A stretch of DNA of 11,686 nt from Syntrophaceae bacterium. GTDB taxonomy: Bacteria; Desulfobacterota; Syntrophia; Syntrophales; UBA5619. A model generated the notes under the pieces. It did not search any database, had not been told where the DNA came from, and was given only the letters and a program-made list of their open reading frames with translations. Where the stretch lies: the NCBI GenBank assembly GCA_919902745.1, contig CAKKRN010000209.1, positions 1 through 11,686 of the forward strand, written 5' to 3'. The first letter of the stretch is position 1. Each line of letters starts with the position of its first letter. The position numbers and the translations under genes are program-made. Below, piece by piece: positions 1-6,388 of the stretch.

Positions 1-30
1 CCGGATCTGATCAAGGAGATGCTGAAGTAA
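1..30 (+). CDS. 3' end of an unidentified upstream gene (partial)
   Basis: Reading from base 1 gives the residues PDLIKEMLK followed by a TAA stop at 28-30. Such an ending resembles the last helix of a response-regulator receiver domain, and the next item downstream is a histidine-kinase relic, so a two-component gene is possible. Nine residues are too few to assign a family. The frame is supported only by the stop being followed by an AT-rich gap before the relic. Confidence 0.35.
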   Translation, partial: PDLIKEMLK

Positions 31-59
31 AAAAAGTTAGAAATAACGAACCGACTTCT

Positions 60-437
60 GTGAGTAGGATTATGAAGAAAATGAATTCCGCAGGCAACGC
101 CGTATCCCGCCGCACCTGGCTGATCAGCCTATCCGTCACCATAGGCATCATCATCCTGATCGAGCTGCTGAAGAAGCTCAACTCCATCATTGGATTTACC
201 GGCATTGTCCTGCAGGGGATGTCGGGCCCCCTCAACGATGAACAGGCTAAACAGCTTAGTATGGTCAAGGACAGCGAGAACCATCTGCTTGCCCTCATCA
301 ACGTCGTCCTGGACATCTCCAATGCCAAAGGGGGATTTAAAAGAGGAGACAGTGCCCCCGTTGTCATTCCCACGGAGGCGGGAATCCGTGCGCCGTCCCG
401 GCCCTGTACGCGATACGGGGCCGGAATGATGAGGTGA
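60..437 (+). pseudogene. Truncated histidine kinase relic (HisKA-like core only)
   Basis: The 125-codon frame (GTG at 60) has a hydrophobic segment at about residues 20-34 joined directly to a stretch matching the dimerisation/phospho-acceptor domain of sensor kinases (LNSIIGFTGIVLQG at 40-53, then HLLALI and VLDIS at 75-87). Kinases normally read HELRTPLNSIIGF here. In this frame the His position is Ile34, and the Arg, Thr and Pro are Leu37, Lys38 and Lys39; only Glu35, Leu36 and L40-N41-S42 remain. No N, G1 or G2 box of the HATPase domain follows. From about residue 92 the frame runs into palindromic repeat DNA (360 onward), giving a nonsense tail. No good ribosome site precedes it. It looks like a remnant left by internal deletion plus repeat insertion, and is unlikely to be functional. 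Confidence 0.6.
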
Positions 438-463
438 CGAATGACGGGAAGGGGTCGTCATTC
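363..463. repeat. Interspersed palindromic repeat with ATTCCC-N8-GGGAAT core
   Basis: The core is ATTCCC (366-371), eight bases, then GGGAAT (380-385), the same pattern as the neisserial dRS3 core and the GTCATTCCC...GGGAATCC repeats common in proteobacteria. It is followed by a hairpin with 10-bp arms at 398-407 and 415-424 (one G-T pair) and another with perfect 8-bp arms at 439-446 and 456-463. GTCATTC at 363-369 is also the inverse of GAATGAC at 439-445, so the cluster may be one nested element about 80-100 bp long. It overlaps the end of the kinase relic. Family assignment rests on the core pattern only. Confidence 0.6.
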
Positions 464-478
464 CGGATCGAATCCGGA
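462..478. repeat. Short perfect palindrome (7-bp arms)
   Basis: TCCGGAT at 462-468 and ATCCGGA at 472-478 flank the three bases CGA. It lies between the ATTCCC-type repeat and the promoter of the ATPase gene. It could be the edge of the repeat element, a protein-binding site or chance. There is no T-tract to suggest termination. Confidence 0.4.
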
Positions 479-479
479 T

Positions 480-510
480 TAATTGTTTTCATTGACAGTG
501 AAAACAATTA
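480..510. repeat. Perfect 12-bp inverted repeat around the ATPase promoter -35 box
   Basis: The arms TAATTGTTTTCA (480-491) and TGAAAACAATTA (499-510) are exact reverse complements separated by seven bases, TTGACAG. The loop contains a consensus -35 hexamer. A dimeric repressor binding both arms would cover the promoter, so an operator is the simplest reading. The arms are AT-rich, unlike the GC-rich palindromes just upstream. Confidence 0.6.
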
Positions 511-520
511 GGTTTATGTT
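492..520 (+). promoter_or_regulatory. Predicted sigma-70 promoter giving a leaderless mRNA
   Basis: The -35 box TTGACA (492-497) is a perfect match to consensus. A 17-base spacer leads to TATGTT (515-520), four of six matches to TATAAT. Transcription starting seven bases downstream would begin at about 527, which is the A of the ATG of the ATPase gene. No Shine-Dalgarno sequence lies between 498 and 526. Confidence 0.55.
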
Positions 521-526
521 TCTATT

Positions 527-1816
527 ATGAAAGAAATCATTTGGCAGTCTAAGTGGTCAAAGGACCAGATCAGGGCGACCCTCCGGGAGCAGTTCCAATC
601 ATTTTGGATGCGGGATACCGGCGTCATCCGTGAAAAGCTCGCGGAACTGCTGAAAGCAACCGAACCCTCCCACGCAGTGATCATCTCCGGGCTCCGGCGG
701 GTCGGAAAGTCCACGCTACTTGCGCAATTAGCGCACCGTCTGGGAGAAGAGGTCTTTTACTACCTTAACTTTGAGGATGAACGGTTCCTCGGTTTCCAGT
801 CCGATGACGCCAATGCTATCTATCAGCATTTGGTTGAGATATACGGTCAGCGGAGCGTCTTCATCATTGATGAAATCCAGAACGTCGTCGGTTGGGAACA
901 TTTCGTCCGGCGTTTCATGGACATGGGGTTCAAGTTCTACATCACCGGATCCAACGCCTCTCTCCTCAGCCGTGAGCTTGGCACCCGGTTGACGGGCCGT
1001 TATGTTCCCCTTGAGCTCTTACCGTTCTCCTTCGGCGAGTTTCTCACCTTCAAGGGCTATGAAACACCCGATTTAACTCGCCTGACAACGACCGGACAGG
1101 CCCTCCTTCAACGCCATCTGGATGAATACCTTGAACAAGGCGGCATTCCCGAACCTGTTAAATATCCCGCTCTCCCCCTGCATCGAGCGCTCTACGACGA
1201 TGTCCTTTACCGTGATATTGCTGCGCGATACCACATTGACGATGTGCGTGCCTTGAAGGAGTTGGCTTACTCCCTGATCAGCAACCCGGCCTGCCTCGTA
1301 TCATTCAATAAACTCAAAGAGCAGCTTAAACTGGGGAGCGTCAATACGGTTAAGAATTATATCGAGTACCTTGAGAAAAGCTGGCTGATATTTACCGTAA
1401 ACGTCTATGATTATTCGGTAAGGCGGCAACAGATTGCGTCAAAAAAGACCTACGCCATCGACACGGGTTTGATCAACGCGGTAGGGTTTTCATTCTCGCC
1501 GAATCGCGGCCGATTATTGGAGAACCTGGTTTTCCTTTCACTGCGGCGGCGGGGACGGGATATTTACTATTTTCTGCCCAAGAACGGTTATGAGGTCGAT
1601 TTTTACCTGCCCGATAGGGGTGTTTTAATCCAGGTTTCCCAGAACCTCCATCAGCGGGAGACAAGGGAAAGGGAAACCCGGTCGCTGTTGGCGGCCATGA
1701 CCACACTGAACCTGAAGGAAAGTCTGATCCTTTCAGAAGGCCAGGCCGAATCCATTCAAGATGGGGGTAAGACCATCCACTTGCAGCCGGTAGCCGCGTG
1801 GCTGTTAGGCGCTTAA
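527..1816 (+). CDS. AAA-family ATPase with C-terminal DUF4143 domain
   Basis: This 429-residue protein has the AAA_14/DUF4143 layout. The Walker A motif is GLRRVGKST (55-63), Walker B is VFIIDE (111-116), a sensor-like ITGSNA follows at 139-144, and conserved arginines lie in GTRLTGRY (152-159). The C-terminal half has a winged-helix-like region (about 240-295) and a PD-(D/E)XK-like fold with Glu332, Glu356/Asp358 and IQVS (368-371). The usual catalytic E-x-K is Q-V-S here, so nuclease activity is doubtful. The family's substrates are poorly known; members are often scattered accessory genes. The ATG at 527 has no ribosome site and coincides with the predicted transcript start. The gene stands alone, converges on rdgC, and several stretches look less GC-rich than the neighbours (about 42% in 1321-1380), which fits acquisition. 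The family call is firm; the cellular role is unknown. Confidence 0.85.
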   Translation: MKEIIWQSKWSKDQIRATLREQFQSFWMRDTGVIREKLAELLKATEPSHAVIISGLRRVGKSTLLAQLAHRLGEEVFYYLNFEDERFLGFQSDDANAIYQHLVEIYGQRSVFIIDEIQNVVGWEHFVRRFMDMGFKFYITGSNASLLSRELGTRLTGRYVPLELLPFSFGEFLTFKGYETPDLTRLTTTGQALLQRHLDEYLEQGGIPEPVKYPALPLHRALYDDVLYRDIAARYHIDDVRALKELAYSLISNPACLVSFNKLKEQLKLGSVNTVKNYIEYLEKSWLIFTVNVYDYSVRRQQIASKKTYAIDTGLINAVGFSFSPNRGRLLENLVFLSLRRRGRDIYYFLPKNGYEVDFYLPDRGVLIQVSQNLHQRETRERETRSLLAAMTTLNLKESLILSEGQAESIQDGGKTIHLQPVAAWLLGA

Positions 1817-1879
1817 ATGTAAAATATTTCGACGGGGGGACAAGGGATAGGAGGAAAGGCCGGATAGACGGTTCATCCC

Positions 1880-3010
1880 TCAGTCGGCCTTCGCATGCGT
1901 GATCCACTTCTGCAGGCGGGTCTGTTCGTTTCCCCACCCGTCGGAAAGCCGGAGGTCCAGAAACGACCGGAACAGTTGATCCATCATCCCGGCCGCCTTT
2001 TCGATCAGGTAGATCCGCTCGAGGATCTGCCCCTCCCGGTCGGCCTCTTCCCCCTCGCTTTCCGCGACGGACGGCAGTTTCATGGACTGGAAATGGAAGC
2101 GGTCCGCCTTGAAGGTGAATTCCCACTCCGCCTTGTCGTGGGCCATCCGGAGGCGCGCTGCGGTGATCTTCTTGCCTTGGCGCAGCGCCTCCTTCCCCTC
2201 CTTTAGGTCGGCGTGGAGCCCCTGACAGACGACCGTTTCGGTGTACTCCCCTTCGCCCGATTCCAGGACGAGGCGCCGGACGAAAACGATCTCGCTTTCA
2301 CCGCCGCCGGGAACATGGATCATCCCGTTTCTCTCCTCGCTCTTGAACCAGAGCCAGGTGAGAAATTCCCGGCCGACGGTCAGCGGATCGACCCCCGGCG
2401 GGAGGGGCGGGAGAGCGACGTCCCGGGAACTTGATCCGGCAACAGCCCCCTGCGGATTCAGGCCCGCTCCGTCGGCGGCCCACGGCGCATAAGGAGAGAG
2501 GCTGAGCGAAAAGGATTCCCGGAAAAGCCCCTGAAGTTCTCCGGCCACCTTGTCCGAGAGGCAACAGAAGGTCACGACATGATCCGGAACGGACCAGCAG
2601 ATCTCATGAAAGGAGGGGACGGGTAGGGTTTTGCCTAACAGTTCGAGGCGCACCGACTCCCGGATCGCCTCGCGCTGTTCCCGGTAGAGCTTCTTCTGTC
2701 CGCTTTCGGCGAGCTGCTTCCGTTCCGCCTCCAGGATCCGAAGCCGGAGAAGGGAAGGGGCGACCGACTTCCGGTCGATGCGGAGGGAAAAGAGCATGTA
2801 CCGCCCCTGGGCGTAGGAGGCGTAGGCGAAATCCGTATCCAGGCAATTTTCCAGAGATGTCCAGCCTGCCGCCATTTCGTCCGTCGTGCGCCAGACGGTC
2901 TGGAAGGCGTAGCGCCGGATCTGTTCGTTGAAGAAGTCGGGGAAATGGTCCGGCAGCGCGCCTGCGATGCGGTACCGCGAAAACGTGACAGCTCCCTTCA
3001 ACAATCCCAT
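1880..3010 (-). CDS. rdgC: RdgC-like recombination-associated protein
   Basis: The 376-residue product resembles the long RdgC form of Deltaproteobacteria. Visible family-like stretches are MGLLKG...SRYRI at 1-15, the repeated Phe/Trp-rich N-terminal segments (FFNEQIRRYAF at 26-36, AAGWTSLE at 47-54), YMLFSLRIDRKSVAP at 71-85, a charged helix at 92-125, KTLPVPS at 127-133 and GREFLTWLWFKSE at 213-225. E. coli RdgC is about 303 residues; it binds double-stranded DNA as a ring-shaped dimer and modulates RecA. The extra length is in the C-terminal half. An AAGGAG site (3017-3022) lies six bases before the ATG, which settles the start. The gene is transcribed alone, away from nadK, and ends about 60 bases from the convergent ATPase gene. 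Family assignment is from remembered sequence character; the DNA-binding role is inferred. Confidence 0.75.
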   Translation of the reverse strand: MGLLKGAVTFSRYRIAGALPDHFPDFFNEQIRRYAFQTVWRTTDEMAAGWTSLENCLDTDFAYASYAQGRYMLFSLRIDRKSVAPSLLRLRILEAERKQLAESGQKKLYREQREAIRESVRLELLGKTLPVPSFHEICWSVPDHVVTFCCLSDKVAGELQGLFRESFSLSLSPYAPWAADGAGLNPQGAVAGSSSRDVALPPLPPGVDPLTVGREFLTWLWFKSEERNGMIHVPGGGESEIVFVRRLVLESGEGEYTETVVCQGLHADLKEGKEALRQGKKITAARLRMAHDKAEWEFTFKADRFHFQSMKLPSVAESEGEEADREGQILERIYLIEKAAGMMDQLFRSFLDLRLSDGWGNEQTRLQKWITHAKAD

Positions 3011-3032
3011 ATGTGTCTCCTTTTTGCGGGCG

Positions 3033-3062
3033 ACACTAACCCGGTTGGCTCGATGATGTCAA
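3033..3062 (-). promoter_or_regulatory. Predicted promoter of rdgC
   Basis: On the minus strand TTGACA (3062-3057) is a perfect -35 box. A weak -10 follows as TTAGTG after 17 bases (3039-3034) or TAGTGT after 18 (3038-3033). The start site would fall near 3026, just before the ribosome site at 3022-3017, leaving a leader of about 16 bases. The -35 match and spacing are good, the -10 poor. Confidence 0.4.
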
Positions 3063-3076
3063 GTTCAAGAACCCGC

Positions 3077-3151
3077 GTTCCGGGGACACGTTCCGATCCC
3101 TCCGGGCTTGGGGACACCTTGCGGCAAGGTGTCCCCACATGTCCCCGGAAC
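3077..3151. repeat. REP-like nested palindrome with GGGGACA/TGTCCCC ends, copy 1
   Basis: The inner palindrome has perfect 13-bp arms, GGGGACACCTTGC (3110-3122) and its reverse complement (3124-3136), around a single G. An outer perfect 12-bp pair, GTTCCGGGGACA (3077-3088) and TGTCCCCGGAAC (3140-3151), encloses it. The unit at 3110-3138 matches 5872-5900 at 24 of 29 positions. It sits between divergent rdgC and nadK and has no T-tract, so it is more likely a REP-type repeat than a terminator. It also creates a false in-frame upstream extension of nadK (TTG at 3108). Confidence 0.7.
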
Positions 3152-3230
3152 AACTGATCTGCATCATGCGCATGGACACCCGGATTATTTTGTGATAGGG
3201 AAAGGCGCAAATCTGTTCCAAGAGGATCCG

Positions 3231-4142
3231 ATGTTGATCAAAAAAGTCGGAATTGTCGCCAATATTGCCAAGGAAAAATCGCCTGAATACACCGCCGCCC
3301 TTCGCGAGTGGATGCTGATGCGCGGGCTGGAGGTCTATCTCGAGGAGGGGATCGCCGCGAAGATTGGCTGCCTTCCCGGCGTTGAGAAAGGGAAGCTCTG
3401 GACACTGGTGGATCTGATCGTCGTTTTCGGCGGCGACGGCACGATCCTCAGAACGGCCCGCCTGGTCCGGGATCGGGATGTTCCGATCGTCGGGATCAAT
3501 CTCGGCGTATTCGGGTATCTGACCGAGGTGAACCTCGACGAGATGTACAGCGCCATGGAGGTGATCCTGGCGGGGGATTTTCAGGTCGAAAAGAGGATGA
3601 TGCTCGATGTGGAGATCCAGGGGGGCGAGGAGCCGTTTAGGGAAGGGACGGTCCTGAACGACGTCGTGATCAATCGGGGGAATCTCTCGCGGATCGTCGA
3701 GTTGGAGACAACGGTGGACGGTTGCTATCTGACGACCTTCAAGGCCGACGGCCTCATTGTCGCGACGCCGACCGGCTCCACGGCCTATTCGATGGCCGCG
3801 GGCGGACCCATTGTATTCCCCGAGCTGAATTCAATCCTCATCAACCCGATCTGCCCCCATACCCTGACGAACCGGCCGGTCATCCTGCCGGAAAGCGCCG
3901 TCGTCCGGGTGATGCTGGGCGCGATGGAGCAGGGGGCGACCGTGACGCTCGACGGACAGGTCTCCTTTACCGTGAAGTACGGAGACAGCATCACCATCCG
4001 GAAATCGCGGTACATCACCACGCTGGTCTCCTCCCCGAACCGGGGCTATTTTGAGATCCTGCGGACAAAGTTGGGATGGGGCGGCTCCCCGACGGGAGCG
4101 GTCCGGAAGGGACAAGATGCTCGCGGAACTGAACATCCGTAA
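3231..4142 (+). CDS. nadK: NAD kinase
   Basis: This cytoplasmic enzyme phosphorylates NAD to NADP. The 303-residue protein from ATG 3231 shows the family motifs in order: GGDGT (67-71) with its catalytic Asp69, the N-D pair of LNDVVINRG (142-150), ADG (172-174), ATPTGSTAYSMAAGGP (178-193), and LDGQ (240-243). The length is typical. The frame stays open upstream to 3108, but those 41 codons read through the palindromic repeat and look non-coding. ATG 3231 has AGAGGA a few bases upstream and begins the usual MxIKKVGIVAN start. The 3' end overlaps the recN start by 26 bases, so the two are probably co-transcribed and coupled in translation. The last 20 or so residues (after RTKLGWGG) look unconserved. 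Confidence 0.93.
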   Translation: MLIKKVGIVANIAKEKSPEYTAALREWMLMRGLEVYLEEGIAAKIGCLPGVEKGKLWTLVDLIVVFGGDGTILRTARLVRDRDVPIVGINLGVFGYLTEVNLDEMYSAMEVILAGDFQVEKRMMLDVEIQGGEEPFREGTVLNDVVINRGNLSRIVELETTVDGCYLTTFKADGLIVATPTGSTAYSMAAGGPIVFPELNSILINPICPHTLTNRPVILPESAVVRVMLGAMEQGATVTLDGQVSFTVKYGDSITIRKSRYITTLVSSPNRGYFEILRTKLGWGGSPTGAVRKGQDARGTEHP

Positions 4143-5799
4143 TTTTGCGATCATCGATGAATTGAAGGTGGCCTTTGACGGGGGCCTGAACATGATCTCC
4201 GGGGAGACCGGCGCCGGAAAATCGATCATCATCGGCGCCGTAGGCCTGTTGTTAGGCGACCGGGCGAATACCGACATGATCCGCTCCTTTGAGGATGCGG
4301 CCGTCGTGGAGGCGCTTTTTGACATCCGCGGGCAGGACGGGTTGCGGGCGAGGGTCCGCGAAATGGGATTCGGCGATGGCGAGGAGCTTGTCGTCCGCCG
4401 CGTGGTCTCCCGTTCCGGAAAGAACCGGGTCTATATCAACGGCCGGCTTTCATCGCTCCAGTCGCTCGCCGCGATCGGCGAATCTCTGATCAACATCTGC
4501 GGCCAGCACGAACACCAGATGATTCTGAACCCGGACAATCATACGGATATCCTCGACGAATTCGGGGGACTGCTGCCCCTCCGGACGGCCTATCGGGAGA
4601 GGTACGACCGTTATCGTTCGCTCCAGCAGAAACTTTGCGGTCTTCAGGGGCGCAGCACAATAAGGGCTGAACGGGAAGAGCTTCTCCGTTATCAGATCGG
4701 CGAGATCTCCCAGGCGGGCGTGCGGACGGGGGAGGACGCCGCCCTGACGGAAGAGAAGAAGATCCTTGCGAACGTTCAAAGGCTGATGGATTTTGCCGGC
4801 GCGGCCTATGAGACCCTCTACGGGAAAGGCGGTTCCGTGCTGGCCGAGTTCCGCGGCGTGGTTTCGGCCGTGAAGGAGATCCGGAAGATCGACCCGGGCT
4901 CGAAACTCTCCGAACAGGAGTTAGAGGAACTCTACTACCGAATCGAAGAGGCGGCCTTCACGCTGCGCGAGTATTCAAAACGTCTCTCGTTCGATCCCGC
5001 CCGTCTGGAGGCCGTCGACGAGCGGCTGGAGCTGCTGGGGCGTCTGAAGCGGAAATACGGAGGAACCCTCGATGCCGTCCTCATGAAACAGGCCGAGGCG
5101 GAGCGGGAGATTGCGGAGATCTCCTCCCTGGGAGAGGAGATCGAGGCGCTGACCCAGAACATTGCGGCCGAGCGGGAACGGCTGATGGAAGTCGCAGCGG
5201 AGCTCTCTTCAAAGCGACGCGAGGCGGCCGCCGCGCTGAAGCAGTCGGTCGAAGCGGAGATCCGAACGCTTGGAATGGAACACGCACGGTTCGAAGCGGT
5301 CTTTGCGGATCTCCGGGGCGATCCGGATGAGGCGACCCTGAACGAAAAAGGGATGGACGCCCCGGAGTTTTATCTCTCGGCGAACGTGGGCGAAGAGATG
5401 AAACCGCTTAGGGGGATCGCCTCCGGCGGCGAGCTCTCCCGAATCATGCTTGTGCTGAAGAAGGTTCTGGCCCGGACGGGTTCGGTGGGGACGATCGTCT
5501 TCGATGAGGTCGACAGCGGAATCGGCGGGGCGACGGCGGAGATCATCGGCCAGAAATTACGGGAAGTCGCAGGGCACCATCAGGTTCTCTGCATCACCCA
5601 TCTGCCGCAGATCGCCTGCTGCGGCGACCGCCATTACCGGGTGGTGAAACGGGTCGCCGGCGAGCGGACGAACACGTCCGTTTCACTTCTTTCCGGGGAG
5701 GAGCGTCTGGATGAGATCACCCGCATGTTGGGCGGGGTGGCGCTGACGCAAAAGACAAAGGAGCATGCACGGGAGATGCTTCTTGCCGCGCGTGGGTGA
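4117..5799 (+). CDS. recN: DNA repair protein RecN
   Basis: RecN is an SMC-like ATPase acting in double-strand break repair. The 560-residue protein has the N-terminal motif LAELNIRNFAIIDEL (2-16), Walker A GETGAGKS (29-36), and QHEHQ soon after residue 120. A long charged coiled-coil middle region follows. The C-terminal half holds the ABC signature SGGELSR (436-442), Walker B IVFDE (460-464) followed by VDSGIGG, and the switch ITHLPQ (493-498). The length matches the family. The frame is open upstream to 4051, but the conserved start is the Met at 4117, preceded by AAGGGA and lying inside the end of nadK. No LexA-type box is evident upstream, and the overlap suggests transcription from the nadK promoter rather than a separate damage-induced one. 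Confidence 0.95.
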   Translation: MLAELNIRNFAIIDELKVAFDGGLNMISGETGAGKSIIIGAVGLLLGDRANTDMIRSFEDAAVVEALFDIRGQDGLRARVREMGFGDGEELVVRRVVSRSGKNRVYINGRLSSLQSLAAIGESLINICGQHEHQMILNPDNHTDILDEFGGLLPLRTAYRERYDRYRSLQQKLCGLQGRSTIRAEREELLRYQIGEISQAGVRTGEDAALTEEKKILANVQRLMDFAGAAYETLYGKGGSVLAEFRGVVSAVKEIRKIDPGSKLSEQELEELYYRIEEAAFTLREYSKRLSFDPARLEAVDERLELLGRLKRKYGGTLDAVLMKQAEAEREIAEISSLGEEIEALTQNIAAERERLMEVAAELSSKRREAAAALKQSVEAEIRTLGMEHARFEAVFADLRGDPDEATLNEKGMDAPEFYLSANVGEEMKPLRGIASGGELSRIMLVLKKVLARTGSVGTIVFDEVDSGIGGATAEIIGQKLREVAGHHQVLCITHLPQIACCGDRHYRVVKRVAGERTNTSVSLLSGEERLDEITRMLGGVALTQKTKEHAREMLLAARG

Positions 5800-5841
5800 G
5801 GCAGGGTACAGCCCGGAGGAGTTGGAGGGCGGTTTCTGCGC

Positions 5842-5908
5842 GGGGACATGATGCCGCATCGTGCGTAAAGTGGGGACACGATGCGGCATCATGTCCCCAC
5901 TTCACGCA
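5842..5908. repeat. REP-like double palindrome, copy 2, with alternative folds
   Basis: A perfect 22-bp inverted repeat pairs 5842-5863 with 5877-5898 across a 13-base loop. A second, mutually exclusive pairing joins 5862-5877 with 5893-5908 (15 of 16 bp). Two mini-palindromes, GATGCCGCATC (5850-5860) and GATGCGGCATC (5880-5890), lie within it. The right half (5872-5900) is related to the copy at 3110-3138, and the left half is the same unit in opposite orientation, a head-to-head arrangement like a BIME. It fills the gap between recN and the acetyltransferase and ends 14 bases before the latter's start. Confidence 0.7.
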
Positions 5909-5911
5909 GGC

Positions 5912-5916
5912 AGGAG
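5912..5916 (+). promoter_or_regulatory. Ribosome binding site fixing the acetyltransferase start
   Basis: AGGAG lies six bases before the ATG at 5923. The longer frame from ATG 5881 starts inside the palindromic repeat and has no such site, so 5923 is the better start. Confidence 0.65.
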
Positions 5917-5922
5917 AGAGCG

Positions 5923-6381
5923 ATGCTGAGAAAAGCCCGTATCGGCGACGTCAAGACAATTCACAGACTGATCAATATCTCCTCCGGGAAGGGAGAGATG
6001 CTGCCCCGTTCGCTGATGGATATCTATGGCAGTCTGAGGGATTTCTACGTTTATCAGGACGAAGGGCCAAATGAGATCCGCGGGATCTGTGCGATGAGCA
6101 TCATCTGGGAGAACCTGGCGGAGATCCGCTCCCTCCATGTCGATGAGGAGCACCGGATGGAGGGGATCGGGCGGAAACTGGTGGAGGCCTGCATCTCCGA
6201 GGCGATCACGCTGGAGCTCTTCCGGGTCTTCACCTTGACCTACAAACAGGAGTTCTTCCATAAACTCGGCTTTCTGGAGGTAAAGCGCTCCACGCTTCCG
6301 GAGAAGATCTGGTCCGATTGTTTCCGCTGCTCCAAGTACCCCGATTTCTGCGATGAAGTCGCCATGATCCTGGAGCTTTGA
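5923..6381 (+). CDS. GNAT N-acetyltransferase, short ArgA-like type
   Basis: This 152-residue GNAT protein resembles the short amino-acid N-acetyltransferases often found in Deltaproteobacteria and Firmicutes and sometimes annotated as N-acetylglutamate synthase. Family-like features are MLRKARIGDVKTIHRLI at the N-terminus, MLPRSL (26-31), the beta-strand segment AEIRSLHV (66-73), the acetyl-CoA loop R-x-x-G-x-G (78-83), and EFFHKLGF (110-117). The tail carries Cys133, Cys136 and Cys143 and the ending DEVAMILEL. The cysteine pattern is typical of this subgroup and might bind metal. Acetyl-CoA is the likely donor; glutamate as acceptor, which would place it in arginine synthesis, is inferred from the subgroup only. 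It lies between recN and mltA, seven bases before mltA. Confidence 0.8.
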   Translation: MLRKARIGDVKTIHRLINISSGKGEMLPRSLMDIYGSLRDFYVYQDEGPNEIRGICAMSIIWENLAEIRSLHVDEEHRMEGIGRKLVEACISEAITLELFRVFTLTYKQEFFHKLGFLEVKRSTLPEKIWSDCFRCSKYPDFCDEVAMILEL

Positions 6382-6388
6382 GATCACA

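Noticed and set aside
363..510. CRISPR array in the palindrome cluster
   Set aside because: The palindromes differ in sequence and spacing; there are no identical repeats with regular spacers.
1817..1879. Possible bidirectional terminator between the ATPase gene and rdgC
   Set aside because: Only a 6-bp AGGGAT/ATCCCT pair with a loop of over 20 bases is visible, and there is no T-tract.
480..1879. ATPase gene as part of a transposon
   Set aside because: No matching terminal repeat or target duplication was found downstream of 1816, and no transposase is present.
1473..2126. 217-codon minus-strand frame across the ATPase end and rdgC
   Set aside because: It crosses two well-supported genes, and its composition (Pro, Arg, Gly) is that of a shadow frame.
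3110..3136. Strong hairpin read as a terminator
   Set aside because: It lies upstream of both divergent genes rather than after a gene, lacks a T-tract, and recurs elsewhere as a repeat unit.
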